Under the pieces are notes generated by a model. That model saw nothing but the letters and a program-made list of their open reading frames with translations, ran no database searches and was not told the origin of the DNA. Positions 11,914 through 24,116 of a DNA stretch of 64,000 bases are shown in pieces. Every line of letters starts with the position of its first letter. Within the stretch, counting starts at the first letter, position 1. The stretch covers positions 26,596,715-26,660,714 of the forward strand of contig CM025854.1 in NCBI GenBank assembly GCA_003952965.2, given 5' to 3'. The translations under genes and the position numbers were made by a program. Source of the DNA: Morella rubra (Eukaryota > Streptophyta > Magnoliopsida > Fagales > Myricaceae).

Positions 11914-14900
11914 ATGCAGGCGTCGACATATGCAGTCAAAGGAGACGTAGGTTTTGGGGTTCAAAAGCGCACAAGGGTCTTGAAGCGTTTTGGTGAACTT
12001 GGGAAACCGAGTTTGGGATTACGAATGACAGATAGCACTCCTTGCTGTGGTCTACGCCTCAGTTCGATCGCTATGGAGGCTGAACTGACTGGTGCAAGAC
12101 TGGCTGCTACTGGCATTTTCAGGTCCTCGGCCAAGCCCAGATCAGTCAAGGCTCAGGCTTCTGGTTCGTTCGTCACAGTCTTGATCCATTAGCTTTCTGT
12201 CCGATTTCAAGAACCGTATTGTTTCAGTCGGTCACTATTATCTTCTTCAACTTGAGCAAATTGATTTCATTTTGTTTGTATTATGACTCTTTTTTGGTGC
12301 GTGTGCTTGTGGGGTTAACAGCAGCAGTCAAACCTGTTACTGATGTACTCTTGTTATGGTTGCACGATAACTCTACTTTATGGACAGTTTCGATTTATTT
12401 GCGTGAAATTGTAGACTTCAAAACGCATTGAAGTAGCCACTTGTGTGTTCATGCGTGCGTTGCCAATGGACTTGGATGGTTTTCTTTTGGGGAATCTACG
12501 AAGCAACTTCTAAGTCCAATCTTAATGTTGCTCTCATTATCTAGGACATCTCTCTCTCAATGAACTAGTTTTACCTGCCAGCATGTCATACTTACTACCA
12601 AGTAAAGTAAACCTTGTTGAAAGCAGATAATGCTGCATGGCCGTGCTTTCTATCATGGCTATGATGAACTGATCATTCATCCCTCAAGTTTGCAAGCCTA
12701 ATGACAAATTCAATTCTCCCTTGGAAATTACTAGATTTGTGGCATCATTACCCCCTGGATCCATAATCCATTGTATGCTTTAAAAACTTGACAACCCTGT
12801 CCTGGTGCTATCCTGAGGACATAGGTCTCTGATGATGCAATAGGCTGGCTTGTAGTGGTATTATGGTCAGCTGTGACCCTTTCTTTTCATTTTGGGGTTT
12901 TAATATTGCATCTGTGGATATGGTTTTTTTGGGAACTGTCTATATTTATGGAAGGCCCTTAAATGTATCTGCTAGTTTATAGTTTTACCTTGGATCATGA
13001 TATTCTTGAAAGTTGGATTAATGTTTATATTCTCACACGAACCAGATGAAATTTCGTTGCAGATGATCTTGAGAAGCTTACTTCCACTGCGCCTCAGGGC
13101 AAATCTTCTGGAACAGTTCTGCCATATGTTGGCATTGCTTGCTTGGGAGCCATTTTGTTTGGTTACCATCTTGGGTATGTGGCTCAAATTGTTTTGCAAA
13201 CTCCATGTCCTACTAGAATTTGTGTGGATTTGGATTTGCAAATTATGTGCTCTTATGTTCTGAGTAACTGATTCAAGAAAATCTATGCAAGTTCTGATTT
13301 ATGTTCTAAATTAGGTGTTCTTTTGTTCTAGGTGCTGAAAATCTTGTTATGTGACATATAGCTGTTATGAGGTTATAATGATTTTGTTCTTTGCTTTGGT
13401 TGCACAGGGTGGTAAACGGTGCTCTTGAGTACCTTGCCAAGGATCTTGGGATTACTGAAAACACTGTATTACAAGGCAAGTGAAATAATTTTTGCTTACT
13501 TAAATGTGTGCAGAAAATTGCAGGGACTCAAGAAAGTCTTCTTTCGCCGGGAAAATTCGTTCCTGTTTTTCATAAGTACTCTCTTTATGTGCCAGAGCAT
13601 ATCCTCAGAAGATTTAGTGAATGCTGTCTATATCACCTTTGACATCCTTGTCTGTAGATTATTAGCAGAAAATCATATTTTTCTGATATTGGAAGCTGCA
13701 GTTGGATTATTAATTGCTCTTTACATGCCTATGAAAAAATCATACTTATTTTGTTATTTTCAAGGTTTAGATTGTTTGAAATATGCTTTTTTCTTCTCAT
13801 GATATTCCTGCTGATCCTTTTCCTCAATGTAACATCTTGAGTAGGATGGATTGTTAGCGCACTCCTTGCTGGTGCGACTGTCGGTTCATTTACTGGGGGA
13901 GCATTGGCTGACAAGTTTGGTAGAACACGGACTTTTCTGTTAGATGTCATACCACTGGCAATTGGGGCATTTCTTTGGTCTGTCATCTGTTGTTGCAGAA
14001 AAGGTTGTAATATTTTTTATATCCACTGGGCACTAATGATTTGTATTCAATAATTTCAGTGCCACAGCCCAGAGCGTGCAGACTATGATAATTGGCCGCT
14101 TACTTGCTGGGATTGGAATTGGTGTTACATCTGCTATTGTGCCATTGTACATATCTGAGGTAGTATTTTCGAATTTTATTTAGGCATAGGGACCACAGGT
14201 GTCTGTGTAAGATCTAGTGTGGCTGATGTTACTTTCAACACTGTTAAACTGCAGATCTCACCAACTGACATTCGTGGGGCGCTTGGATCTGTAAATCAGC
14301 TATTTATATGTATTGGGATTCTTGCAGCGTTGGTGGCTGGATTACCTTTAGCAGGAAACCCGCTATGGTATTCTTTTCCTTGATTCTTGTTCCTTCTTTC
14401 CCTGTATAAGTTGTTGACTTCCTGCTATTTGCAGATAACCAAGAGGAACATATGACAATTTTTCTAGAATTGCTAAATGGTACTTAACAAATAATTAAAA
14501 CAAAATCTACGTGAGAATGTTGCAATTATGGTGCATAGTATTTAAGAGGGATGCAAAAGGAATAAAAAGTTCGAATTGCCTCTAAAATTCACCGTTGAAT
14601 TCTGTAAGTAAAGATTGTCCTTGGGGGTGTTTGTTTGCCAAAATTTTGGGGAATATTCCCGAAATTTTGGGAATCTTTACTTTATTGAGATTTATTGGGG
14701 TTTGTGAAAAGTGAAGTGTGTATGTGTAAAAGTTAAAAATTTTGGAGTGTGTTTGTTTTGTTGGAAATTTTGATGCCCCAAAATATTGGGGAAACAAACA
14801 CCCCCCTTATTCATTCAAAGTTAGCGCATATTTTGGCCTCATATGAACAGGTCAATGTTAAACCATGTGAGGTAAACTAATTCAACAAATGTCTGGGAGA

Positions 14901-17467
14901 CTGGGACCATCGATATCGCTCTTGAATAATAAATGGATGAGGTTTCATAAATTTGAAAATTGACGCGGTTATGCATGGTAAAGGTTACCTTTCCACCTTT
15001 CTATGGAAATGCCAAGAGCTAGTGGCAGGGACATGCTAGGAATTGAAGTTAGAGTCAAGTATAGAAATATATTTTTTGGAGGGGCCACAATGCAAAATAT
15101 GAAGAAAAGATGCCAAAAAAAAAAAGTCTGTTTGTGGATATCTAAGAATCACAGTTCTTTCCTAGATTTGGTCTTCTAAACTTTTATGTTTCTGTCCTTG
15201 TGACCTCGTTCTTCACTCTTATTCCATTCTTTCGTTTTTAATCAGGTGGAGGACAATGTTTGGTATTGCTGTTATACCCTCCATACTGTTGGCTGTAGGA
15301 ATGGCATTTTCTCCAGAAAGTCCTCGGTGGCTTTTTCAGGTTTTCTTGCATAACTATGGAATTACTTGTTGAAACTTCTGTATGCACTTGGACTTGTACT
15401 CTGACTGTTAATGACATATATTATTGAATTATTTGTGTATTTGTGAATATGCTTGGACATTATTTTGCAGCAAGGGAAAATTCCCGAGGCTGAAAAAGCT
15501 ATAAAAACTCTCTTTGGGAAAGAAAGAGTTGCTGAGGTTATGCATGAATTTACAGCAGCAGGTCAAGGTTCTGTAGAACCTGAAGCAGGGTGGTTTGATC
15601 TGTTTAGTAGCCGGTATTGGAAAGGTATACCTGGGGCAAATTTCTCAGTTTCTTTGTGCTAACTTCTTTGTTGATAATCATTTGTGGCCAGATGTCTTGG
15701 AAGTAAGCAAGTTTGCCAAGAAATATATTTAAACAATACTATTTTCAGAAGTCCATGCCTTCATTGATCTGATATCTTGTCCCTATTTTGTTTCTGACGT
15801 CACTAAGCTCTATGATGCAAATTGGTAAAACACTTATGTGCGTGCTATGTTCGCTGCAGTTGTTAGTGTTGGTGCAGCACTTTTTTTGTTCCAACAGCTG
15901 GCTGGAATAAATGCGGTGGTATATTATTCGACTTCTGTGTTTCGTAGTGCTGGAATTGCCTCTGATGTTGCAGCAAGTGCTCTTGTTGGGGCAGCTAATG
16001 TCTTTGGTTAGTTTTCTTGCCAACTTTCTTTCTGGAGATGGGATACATTTTTATGTTATGTTGTTCATACTGACAGACTTTTGAGCTTCTTGCAGGCACA
16101 GTTGTTGCATCCTCCTTGATGGACAGGCAAGGAAGGAAAAGTCTTCTAATCACAAGCTTTGGTGGAATGGTAAGGCTATTTTAGTATAATTGTGTTCTTT
16201 ATCTCACGTAGATGAACATGAATCTCCTGATCTCTTCCTATCGTAATCAAACGGTTAGCTAGTAGTCTTGGAATCAGCCCTCTGGATTTGCTTTCTGGGT
16301 GTTTCTAAAGGTCTTACTGCAATAATGGAACATATCGTTCCAATAATAGGTTAAGTTGTGTAACATTTGTCAAAAAGTTAGGCTAGCTGTAATTTGAACT
16401 TGACAAATTATATTGTACTATATACATGGAAATAGTTTTGCCACATTTTAGATTATCTTGAAACTGATAACTCTCCCTCTCTCTGTTTGCTTGTCAAGGC
16501 TGCTTCAATGTTGCTACTTTCTCTGTCGTTTACTTGGAAGGTCCTTGCACCATACTCTGGCACCCTTGCTGTTCTTGGGACTGTCCTGTAAGTCAAAATT
16601 TCTCTTTATGGATTGTAAAGGTCTTCAATCTTTGCTTGTTTTCTGTTTTTTTTCGTTCTCCTTTCTTGGAGTGGGATGTTGAAAAAGCTATTTTTCTTAG
16701 CTACGGATGCTCCATGATCAGTTACCATTTCCATTTCTTTTTAACATGTTACCTATGGAATCTAACTTGGCTTCCATTCTATCTATACAGCTATGTACTG
16801 TCCTTTTCACTTGGTGCTGGTCCTGTGCCTGCCCTTCTTCTACCAGAGATATTTGCTTCTAGAATCAGAGCAAAAGCCGTTGCTTTGTCGTTAGGCATGC
16901 ATTGGGTAAGACAAAGCATGTTGTCATTTTCACTTTCACGTGCAATTACTGCCTCTAGGCTGTAGCATGATTCAATTTCTACCATATGCTGAGGAAAGAA
17001 CAAAGTAAATTTGGTAGACTCCCAATCTATTGGAAATTATATGGGATGCATACATAAGAGTGTGCTAAGCAAAATTTCCTTTTCCATCATGTGGCCTTCT
17101 ATGTGGGTATACAAAGAAAAGGAAGAGAAGGATAGAAGTTACAGAGAATTACTATAGTTAGATGGGCTAAGTTTGCTGCCTATCTATTGTAGTCTTCAGT
17201 TTTTATATTTTCCTTTTCTGTTTGTTTTTGCTTTGCAACGGACTTTTTGTCTCTCTTTTGATTCTGGTTTTTCTATCCTGTCAGATCTCTAACTTTGTCA
17301 TTGGCCTATATTTCTTGAGCGTTGTGAACAAGTTCGGGATCAACTCGGTGTATTTGGGATTCTCAACTGTCTGTCTTCTTGCCATGTTGTACATAGCCGG
17401 TAATGTTGTGGAGACAAAGGGAAGGTCATTGGAGGAAATAGAGCGTGCTCTTAACCCTGCAATTTGA
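11914..17467 (+). CDS. pGlcT: Plastidic glucose transporter (MFS sugar porter), 13 coding exons
   Basis: The gene exports glucose from starch breakdown across the chloroplast inner envelope. Coding exons, each confirmed by frame: 11914-12163, 13063-13174, 13408-13475, 13845-13977, 14060-14159, 14255-14367, 15246-15339, 15471-15624, 15860-16006, 16096-16169, 16499-16587, 16791-16905, 17285-17467. They give 543 residues, close to the length I recall for Arabidopsis pGlcT (At5g16150). Residues 1 to about 95 form a transit peptide rich in Ser, Arg and Ala. Sugar-porter marks follow: GGALADKFGR (about 161-170), PESPRW (282-287), QQLAGINAVVYYS (353-365), DRQGRK, PEIFASRIRAKA (from 463) and ETKGRSLEEIE near the C-terminus. 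Intron 3 begins with GC rather than GT (CAAG then GCAAGT at 13476); the frame requires this donor. A 5' UTR intron probably ends near 11905. Intron 6 carries a MITE. Confidence 0.95.
14623..14806. mobile_element. Small MITE in intron 6 of the glucose transporter
   Basis: The ends are inverted: GGGGGTGTTTGTTTGCC on the left and GGGGAAACAAACACCCCC on the right, enclosing about 184 bp with further inverted phrases (CCAAAATTTTGGGG, CCCCAAAATATTGGGG). The TIR style resembles Tourist/PIF-Harbinger or hAT MITEs. I could not fix a clean target-site duplication. It lies inside an intron and does not touch a splice site. Confidence 0.65.
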
Positions 17468-19118
17468 TGGACGTATCTTTCTAAAGTGCATGTGGCTTTA
17501 CAGTCTCACTGCAGCTCATGATGTTTGGACGAGTGCTCTGCTTCTCATTTTTCAGGAAAGTGTTGCCTTTTCTGCTGGAACTCAAATCTAACTTGTTTAC
17601 TGTTCCAGATTTTGCTATCTCATGCTTGAAGTTAGAATCCGGATTGTTATTAGCTGTAGAATAGTGTCTCTAGTGAGCTCCTTAGTAGTTGTGGTGATAT
17701 CGACCCTCGTCGCTGAGACTGTGATATAAATAAGCAGACAAATTCTGTAACTTGATTGTTGAATTTTTCACATTGAATAAGGTGGATGCAGGGCATTAGT
17801 TTGAAAAGTGTGAAACTTCCTTGATTTTGGTCAGAGGCTGCAATCTAACCTTCGTAATATGTCGAGCACCTTACTTTAATGTTCATTAAATGCAGAGCAT
17901 GGTAAGCAAAAGCAAAATAGACAGAACACGAAAAATCGTGGCACCAATTTCAGTCCAAATTTTCTGGCATGTGGGAAATGGAACTTGCGGCCAATATTTT
18001 TGAAATTAAAGCCAATAAATCAAAATGGCCATTGTCATGTCTTTCTTCTTTTCTGGATCTGTTTTTAAGAAGCATGGTTAGCTCTGGTTTTAGCTCTCGT
18101 TGCTGCTCTTTTCGTGGTCGGGTAAGTTGCTGCAAAAGCAGCTAATAAAAGTGTTGGCTGCCTTGACGACCTAAGTATGTGCTCTTTGTAGAAGTGTCTC
18201 ACTACTCCTCGGTTATAATGATGTTGCTTCCTTGATTTATGCAAGTAATTAATGGTTATCAAGAACAGCTTAGAAAGATTAGGAGGGCCAAATAGTTTGC
18301 CATGCACCACAGGTCTGAGGCCACACCGCCACAGGTGTTTTTTTTTTTTAAGGCAAATGTAATTTGTATATTAATATCCGAGAAAAAAAACAGCCGATAC
18401 AAATCAGAAAGAGCACTTGATTATGAGAAAAAGGCCCAAAAAACGGTTGGAGATTTGCACTTTGAATAGATCCCAGCAACCAGAGCCGTGCCCAAGGGAG
18501 AAGAGAGGCACGGGGTGGGAGGTGCCATCAGTCGAAGGGGGATCATCAAACAAGAAAATGGAGGTAAGATTTCTAAGAGTCGTGAGATATGTTGGTTGCT
18601 CCCAAGATCATAATATGTAGCTTGAATATCTTTATAGATAGCTATCAGTAGTCAATAATGCTTCCAATTCGAAGTCCTTTAAATTTTTTATCTCAATGGT
18701 CAGTTGTCAAGGCCACGAATCGAACCGGAATAATTTATCTGCATTAGATTTCAAAGAGTTGAACCAAAAACAGAGACATGAAGCAGAAGCGTGCCACATT
18801 TGACATTTTCATTCTCACACCTCGAGAAGTGCTAGCATCTATCAACTTCTTACCTCTCCCTTGTTGTCCGATGATAATCTGTGCATACTCCACTGTTAGA
18901 TATACAAGAGTTTCTGAGATACAGCAGCTGACAGAGAAGTGATACCCCGGATGATTTACATGTATCAGCCGGGTTGATGTTCTCTCCACATGCAAGCATA
19001 TGTGCGAACCCAAAGACAACGCAACACAAAGCATCTGCAACGGCGTAGATCATGAGATCAACTTGATTGCGTTTTGGTAACAGCTTAAAAAAGTTGCATT
19101 TCACTTCCACAGCAATAT
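17468..19118. other. Convergent intergenic region (3' ends of two genes)
   Basis: This region separates the 3' ends of the glucose transporter (+) and the 137-residue protein gene (-). The first ~320 bases are the likely transporter 3' UTR, with an AATAAG-type signal near 17777-17782. No open frame here shows recognisable protein sequence. A T/A-rich tract near 18340-18390 may be a transposon remnant. Confidence 0.45.
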
Positions 19119-21643
19119 CTACATGTTAGCTTTCCTTTCCCACCTCTCCTTCGTGTCAAGCCTGCCAGGTGCCAAAAAAACAATTGAGAACAGCTAAAAA
19201 CCAAAAACCCAATTAGAAAGACAACAACCCACGACGGAAACCAAAAGAGAAAAAAAAAAAAAAGAAACAAAAGGAACGAGTATCATGCAGGAAGACATTT
19301 GCTACGAGGCTCTGGTGTTCTAATCCTCCTTTATCTGTAGCATGCAAGACAATGCAACCATGGAAATTAACAAACACGGGAGGTAACTAAGGGTGCATCA
19401 TACCCCCAATGTAACTTCTGGTGCTTCTTTGATTCAAACAGAGCTGCCACGTTATTCTGCTTATTGTTTTGATTGTAGTTATCAGATATGGAGATACTTG
19501 ACTCTTCAATTTTTATGGTTGGATCTTCATTGGAGACTTTGAGGTCTTTACTGTAGGATTTTCCACTCCCATCTCCAAGCCCTACAAAGATTTGGCCAAT
19601 TTAAAGAAACCTCAAAAAAGAATAACTAACAGTAAGAATAACACTGTAAATAACCTCTTGATAGTATAACACTGTAAATAACCTCTTGATTTCTTCTTGA
19701 TAATTGATTTTGACTTTATCTGCAAACGCCTCCTGTGTAATTCCTGTCATTTACGAGAATTCTAGGTGTCATAACGAATTATTGGGGGTGAAAAGAGGAA
19801 ACAGAAGGATATCACAGCCTAGGTTTGTACTAAACAAAGAAAACCATAAAGATTAGAAAGAAAATGTCCAATGGCCCCTGCAAACAGCATGTTGTGGGCT
19901 ATGCATATGGATATCCATACCAAGGTTGTTCTGACTCTAAATTTCTATTTTTGCTGGATCTTTTCTTCTTTTTCATAAGAAAAGACTACCATAAAGAATA
20001 GCGATTTCCTTCTTTTCCACGAGAGAAATTCAGTAAAAAAAATACATGACATCAATTGGGGTGCAAAGCTCTGCACAAAGCTGCTTTCATCAATCAAATC
20101 AAATGAGCAGACGAAAACCAAGGGAGCACTTCTTGAGAGAATGCATCTTGTTTTGTCTCCAAAACTCATGGTTCCATGATTTTAGTAAACCAATGTATGG
20201 TCATTTGAACCCAAAAACAAGCACAAAAAGGGAAAAAAGAAAAATAAAAAAAGAACCAAAGCTGGAGAGCATTTCGACACAAGAAAGCACCCAAGGAGGC
20301 GCCCTTTGTGCCATTTCTCTCCATTGAGGTGTTTTACCTGCCTCCCCAAATGAGGAATCTTATAATGAGATTTCCATCGAAACGTCAAACTTCATATTCC
20401 TAGTAAGACACTCCATGGCATCCTACACCTAAACCCAGACCTCAGAGTTTATACGAATTTAAACTGACCGACTTGGACTACTTATCAGAGACAGAGGGAG
20501 TCCTTTCTACTAAGGATGATATATATTTCCAGGTTACCAGTTGCATCTAATCCCACTTCTCTAATTTTAAGCTTTTTAATTGCCTATGTATTGTAGGCTT
20601 CCCATGATGATAGCTTCTGCAAGCAAAACCACAGAATAATTTAACACTTAGCAGGGAAAGAATACCATAGAAAGGTGTTAGTTTTTTCACCTAATTATTA
20701 TGATATATTATATTCCTCCTCATGGCATGAGCTTGGTAATTGAACTCGATGACATAAAATTTATCAAGGCAACTAATGACCTATCAGTTAAGAAAACTTC
20801 TTTTGCAATCCGCATGACTGTGCACTTTTCTATTACTAGCTACTTTCAGAATCACATTTGAAGTTACTTCTGGCAACTCTTCACTCAAACAAGAAGCCTA
20901 TCAAATTTCACTCCGTGAAGCGAGCTCTCAAGAAACACATTGGCAGATAACATGCAACTACCAACCTCAATATATGACGTAAAAGACACATTTTTTACTG
21001 CAATTATCTAATCCAAAGCACTAGAATGTTAGTCACCTCTAAATTAAAAATATTGAACTTGAAAAACGAATGTGAGATAACATTCCAACAAAATATTCAC
21101 GAGTGAAACAGCGAAAAATAGAGCACAACCAAGACATACACATGTATAACACGCATTTTATAAGTATTACCCAACCTCCAATTACCAGTAACCACCAGAT
21201 TCGTCAAGGACCCAAAGAATGAGGTTAGAATATCCATCCTAAACTTACAGATCCCCTCACAAAACTCGATAATTCTTGAGCTCTGTAACACAATGCCGCT
21301 TATAAATAACTGTTCTGGACAACATATTGCCTACACATATCGCACACCGGGAGCTCTCTGATCACAAAAAATCACCCACATCACAAACTACGCAGAAGAT
21401 TAAAAGATAGGTTTCTGTGTGTCTCCCATAAAATTAAATTTCGGCTTGCCAAATTGCGACAAATTTGTCGGGGGGAAAAAAAGGAAAAGAAGGAGAGTAG
21501 TGGAACGGTACCTGGAACTTGGAAAGCTGGGCTTTGGTGATGCCTCCTTTGGGCTTGAAATCGGGTTGCAAAGATGGGGTTGATGCTATCACTTCTTCCC
21601 TTCTCTGGTCCTCTTCCTGCTCTTCTTTCTTCTCCGTCACCAT
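19119..21643 (-). CDS. Conserved plant protein of unknown function, 137 aa, four exons
   Basis: Four exons join in frame on the minus strand: 21643-21512, 19743-19683, 19581-19404 and 19161-19119 (414 nt with stop). The N-terminus is acidic and Glu/Gln-rich, then comes GGITKAQLSKFQ, spliced to ELHRRRLQIKSK, a basic coiled-coil-like segment. After a Ser/Asn-rich middle the protein ends in HWGLDTKERWERKANM. I recall this pairing of a SKFQELHRRRL block with a terminal KERWERKANM in small, uncharacterised plant proteins, which helped locate exons 2 and 4; I know no function. The basic, Lys/Arg-rich composition could suggest a nuclear protein, but that is inference. The start is the ATG at 21643; an in-frame extension to 21790 lacks an ATG. 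Exon 1, the promoter and part of intron 1 recur at 33.8-34.7 kb. A 28-bp duplication repeats the exon 2 donor. Confidence 0.8.
19639..19692 (-). repeat. 28-bp tandem duplication repeating a splice donor
   Basis: The phrase TAACACTGTAAATAACCTC occurs twice with a 28-bp offset. On the minus strand each copy carries CAAGAG followed by GTTATTTACAG, so the exon 2 donor of the 137-residue protein gene exists twice (exon end at 19683 or 19655). The proximal donor keeps the reading frame into exon 3; the distal one adds 28 nt and shifts it. Confidence 0.85.
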
Positions 21644-22420
21644 CGTCCGGTGTCTTGATTTTTGATTCCTGCTGCGTAAAGATTCGTTCTTTCTCAGCCG
21701 GGTAACCGGAGCGAGTTCTTGACTAACCCCGGAACCCGGTTTAATTGGGGGTATGCATGGTGAATGGACTTCTCGCTCCTCATTAGGCAATGAGTCTGAT
21801 TGTACGTCATTCTACCGAGTACAGAGGCGACGTTGGGTTGAAAAAATCTTCAAAATTTGATATAGCGTGGGTATAGTTTCATTGGAGGGTTTGTAAAGGT
21901 CAAAAAGTTTTAAAGATATATTTAATTATAAATTAATTTTTATTAGAATTTATAAAAAATGGTAAAGAATATTAATTTGAAGAAATTTTTTAATAAAAAA
22001 TATTAAAATTTTAAAGATTTTTAATTATAAATTAATTTTTATTAGAGTTTGTAAAAAGTATAAAGAGTAATAATTTGAGGAAATTTTTTAATAAAAAATA
22101 TTAAAATGTGAAGAAAAAATATGGAGAGAAAAGATTTGATGAATTTTTTTATTTTTTTTTAAAGTATTAGAACTTGTGTGAAAAATTGTTAAAATTTATG
22201 TGAAAAATATCAGTGTTTGTGTTGAATTTTTTGAATTTCAGATGTTAATTTTTTTATTTTTAAAACATTCACTCAAAATTACCTTAGTAAACTTAAGAGA
22301 AAAAGCATTACGGAATTGGTGAGTTTCCCACGAGATGACACTGCTTTTCTTTTCCGTAACATTGAAAAAAAAGTGGAATTGTAAATTGTGGATGCATTTT
22401 AGTACATGTTCAATTTATCA
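21644..22420. other. Upstream region of the 137-aa protein gene with an AT-rich tandem repeat
   Basis: The first ~160 bases are the leader and promoter of the minus-strand gene and match copy B. Then about 470 bp (roughly 21810-22280) are missing from copy B. This part is very AT-rich and contains two ~99-bp direct repeats starting near 21912 and 22011 (shared phrase TTAATTATAAATTAATTTTT). It may be an inserted element, though I see no clear ends. From ~22290 the match to copy B (about 34800) resumes. Confidence 0.55.
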
Positions 22421-22695
22421 GGGCCTCTGTCTACTCAGGAATGGACTAGGGCCACTAGGCTATCGAAGCATAAGATCCATGAAAGACTAAAACTCTTGCA
22501 ATGGAAAATAATTTGAAACATACTTCCGACTTGTAACCGAGTTGGAACTGCCATTCACTGCCCCAATCTTCAGTAGTCTATTTGTCCTTTATGCCTCTCG
22601 AGTCTAGATAATATTACTCATCTCTTCATTGAGTGTTGTATTTCTCGCATTATTTGGAGATGCGCCCCCTGGCCAGCTGACATAACTCTTCTCAC

Positions 22696-22770
22696 TAGGG
22701 GTGATCAAAACCGGACCGCAGACCGGACCGGACCACAAAACCTTTTTTTGATCCGGACCGGACGGACCGG
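22696..22770. mobile_element. hAT-type terminal fragment next to the palindrome
   Basis: The segment begins TAGGGGTGATCAAAACCGG and is built from repeated GGACCGGACC phrases, as in the ends of plant hAT MITEs. It abuts the left end of the palindrome and is not repeated at its right end. The similar but different TAGGGCTGCAAGACCGG ends lie at the palindrome centre. Confidence 0.5.
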
Positions 22771-23369
22771 TATTTTACATCTATGCATCCATACAATATC
22801 CAAACAGTTAATAGCAAATACAAGGAAATGGTGACGAATGGGCGGAACCACGTGTGGACCATGGGGGCGGCTGCCCCCCATGGCCTGAAATTTCCTTCAA
22901 TTTTTATTTATTTATTTAATTTTTATATATGTGTTAAGAGTTCCATTAATAGATTATGTACTCTTATTTATAAATTGTGATGAATTCATAAATTCAAATT
23001 GATTCATCAACATGAATTTGTGAATTTATGTTCTCTGATTCGAATTGTGAAATTGTTAAATTCAAATTGATGAATTTAAATTGTGATAAATTCTTGTTTT
23101 ATGTTCTCGAATAAGAAAAAAATAAACTGAAGCTTTTCAGGTTTCATGTCAATCAGAGATGAATAATGAACTGACAGTAATGAGTATGGGTGAGAAATAA
23201 AGTTTAAGGATAGTAGTGGGATATAGATTGCTCTCATTATACATATGTCCTGAAATTAAAAAATAAGGGTTTTGTCTCGTTTGATATTAGTAACTGCAAC
23301 CTGGATAATTTGATTGATTTTTTTCATTTGAAGTTGTAAAATTTTTTTCCCTCCCTATGTGGAATGCAG

Positions 23370-23470
23370 ATTATGTGTGATAGCTGGGAACATATTCCTA
23401 TTGATGTGATTACACACGTTCCAATCTTATGTGAAGATGAATTCCCTACATATATCTGCCCTCAAAAGAG
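23370..23470 (+). pseudogene. Captured NHP2 (H/ACA snoRNP L7Ae-family subunit) exon, left arm, frameshifted
   Basis: An exon-like block lies between an acceptor (GGAATGCAG) and a donor (GAG followed by GTAAGT). It encodes LCVIAGNI and PIDVITHVPILCE, the L7Ae-fold core characteristic of NHP2. Compared with the right arm it has lost one base after CATAT and several around GAAGA, so the frame is broken. NHP2 normally binds H/ACA guide RNAs in the nucleolus and at telomerase. Here only one exon is present, inside a transposon, so it is a transduplicated fragment and not a gene. Confidence 0.85.
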
Positions 23471-23713
23471 GTAAGTTTGCAACAGTTAGAATCTTACAGG
23501 CTTCCTTAAGATAATCAGATTAAATGTTTGTGAATTTGTGATAAATTTATTTTAATTTTTAATGAATAATGTGATGATTTTATATTGTGATTATGAATTT
23601 GATTGAGATTATTGTGAATCTTTGATTAGGATTTGATTGTGCATTATATTGAAATTATGATTAGGATTAAGTTGTGAAACTGTGATTAGGTTATGAAATT
23701 AGATTGATGAATT

Positions 23714-23926
23714 TTGTTTTATTTAATAATGGATAAGTTTTTGATAAAGAAGCCAACCAGCATAAGGTCGTCTAATACTCCTAATGTTGCTACTTTTGAA
23801 ACGAATACTATTGAGAACGAAATTATTTTACAAAGTTTTCAGAATACGCAGTACTGTAATCCAATTATCACCTTTCAGTATCAGCAAATAGTAATGTATT
23901 TAATATTTTTTGTCCTTAATTTTTGA
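23714..23926 (+). pseudogene. N-terminal stub of a hAT-type (TTF/ZMYM-like) transposon protein, left arm
   Basis: The reading frame opens with MDKFLIKKPTSIRSS and runs about 60 residues before stopping. Plant hAT proteins of the TTF-zinc-finger/ZMYM1-like group commonly begin with a short basic M-x-x-F-L/F-x-K-K/R motif of this kind. The zinc finger, catalytic and dimerisation parts are missing, so the element could not move by itself. The mirrored copy lies near 24530-24715 on the minus strand. The family assignment rests on the N-terminus only. Confidence 0.45.
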
Positions 23927-24116
23927 TATTTTAACTCTAAGATATTTTTTTGCATTACGCAGTAAAATTTATTTTTTATCATTTTTCCTTAGAAGTTAAA
24001 GATTGGATTCCTGATTCCGCCACTAGTGATGATAGTCTATTAGGATAGGATCAAGCTAAGATGGGGTGATTAGCTTTCGAATCCAGGCTAATAATGATGC
24101 ACCCGGCCGTGAGAAG

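Noticed and set aside
18700..18740. Possible tRNA T-arm (GGTTCGATTC on the minus strand)
   Set aside because: The stem does not pair and no anticodon or D-arm fits upstream.
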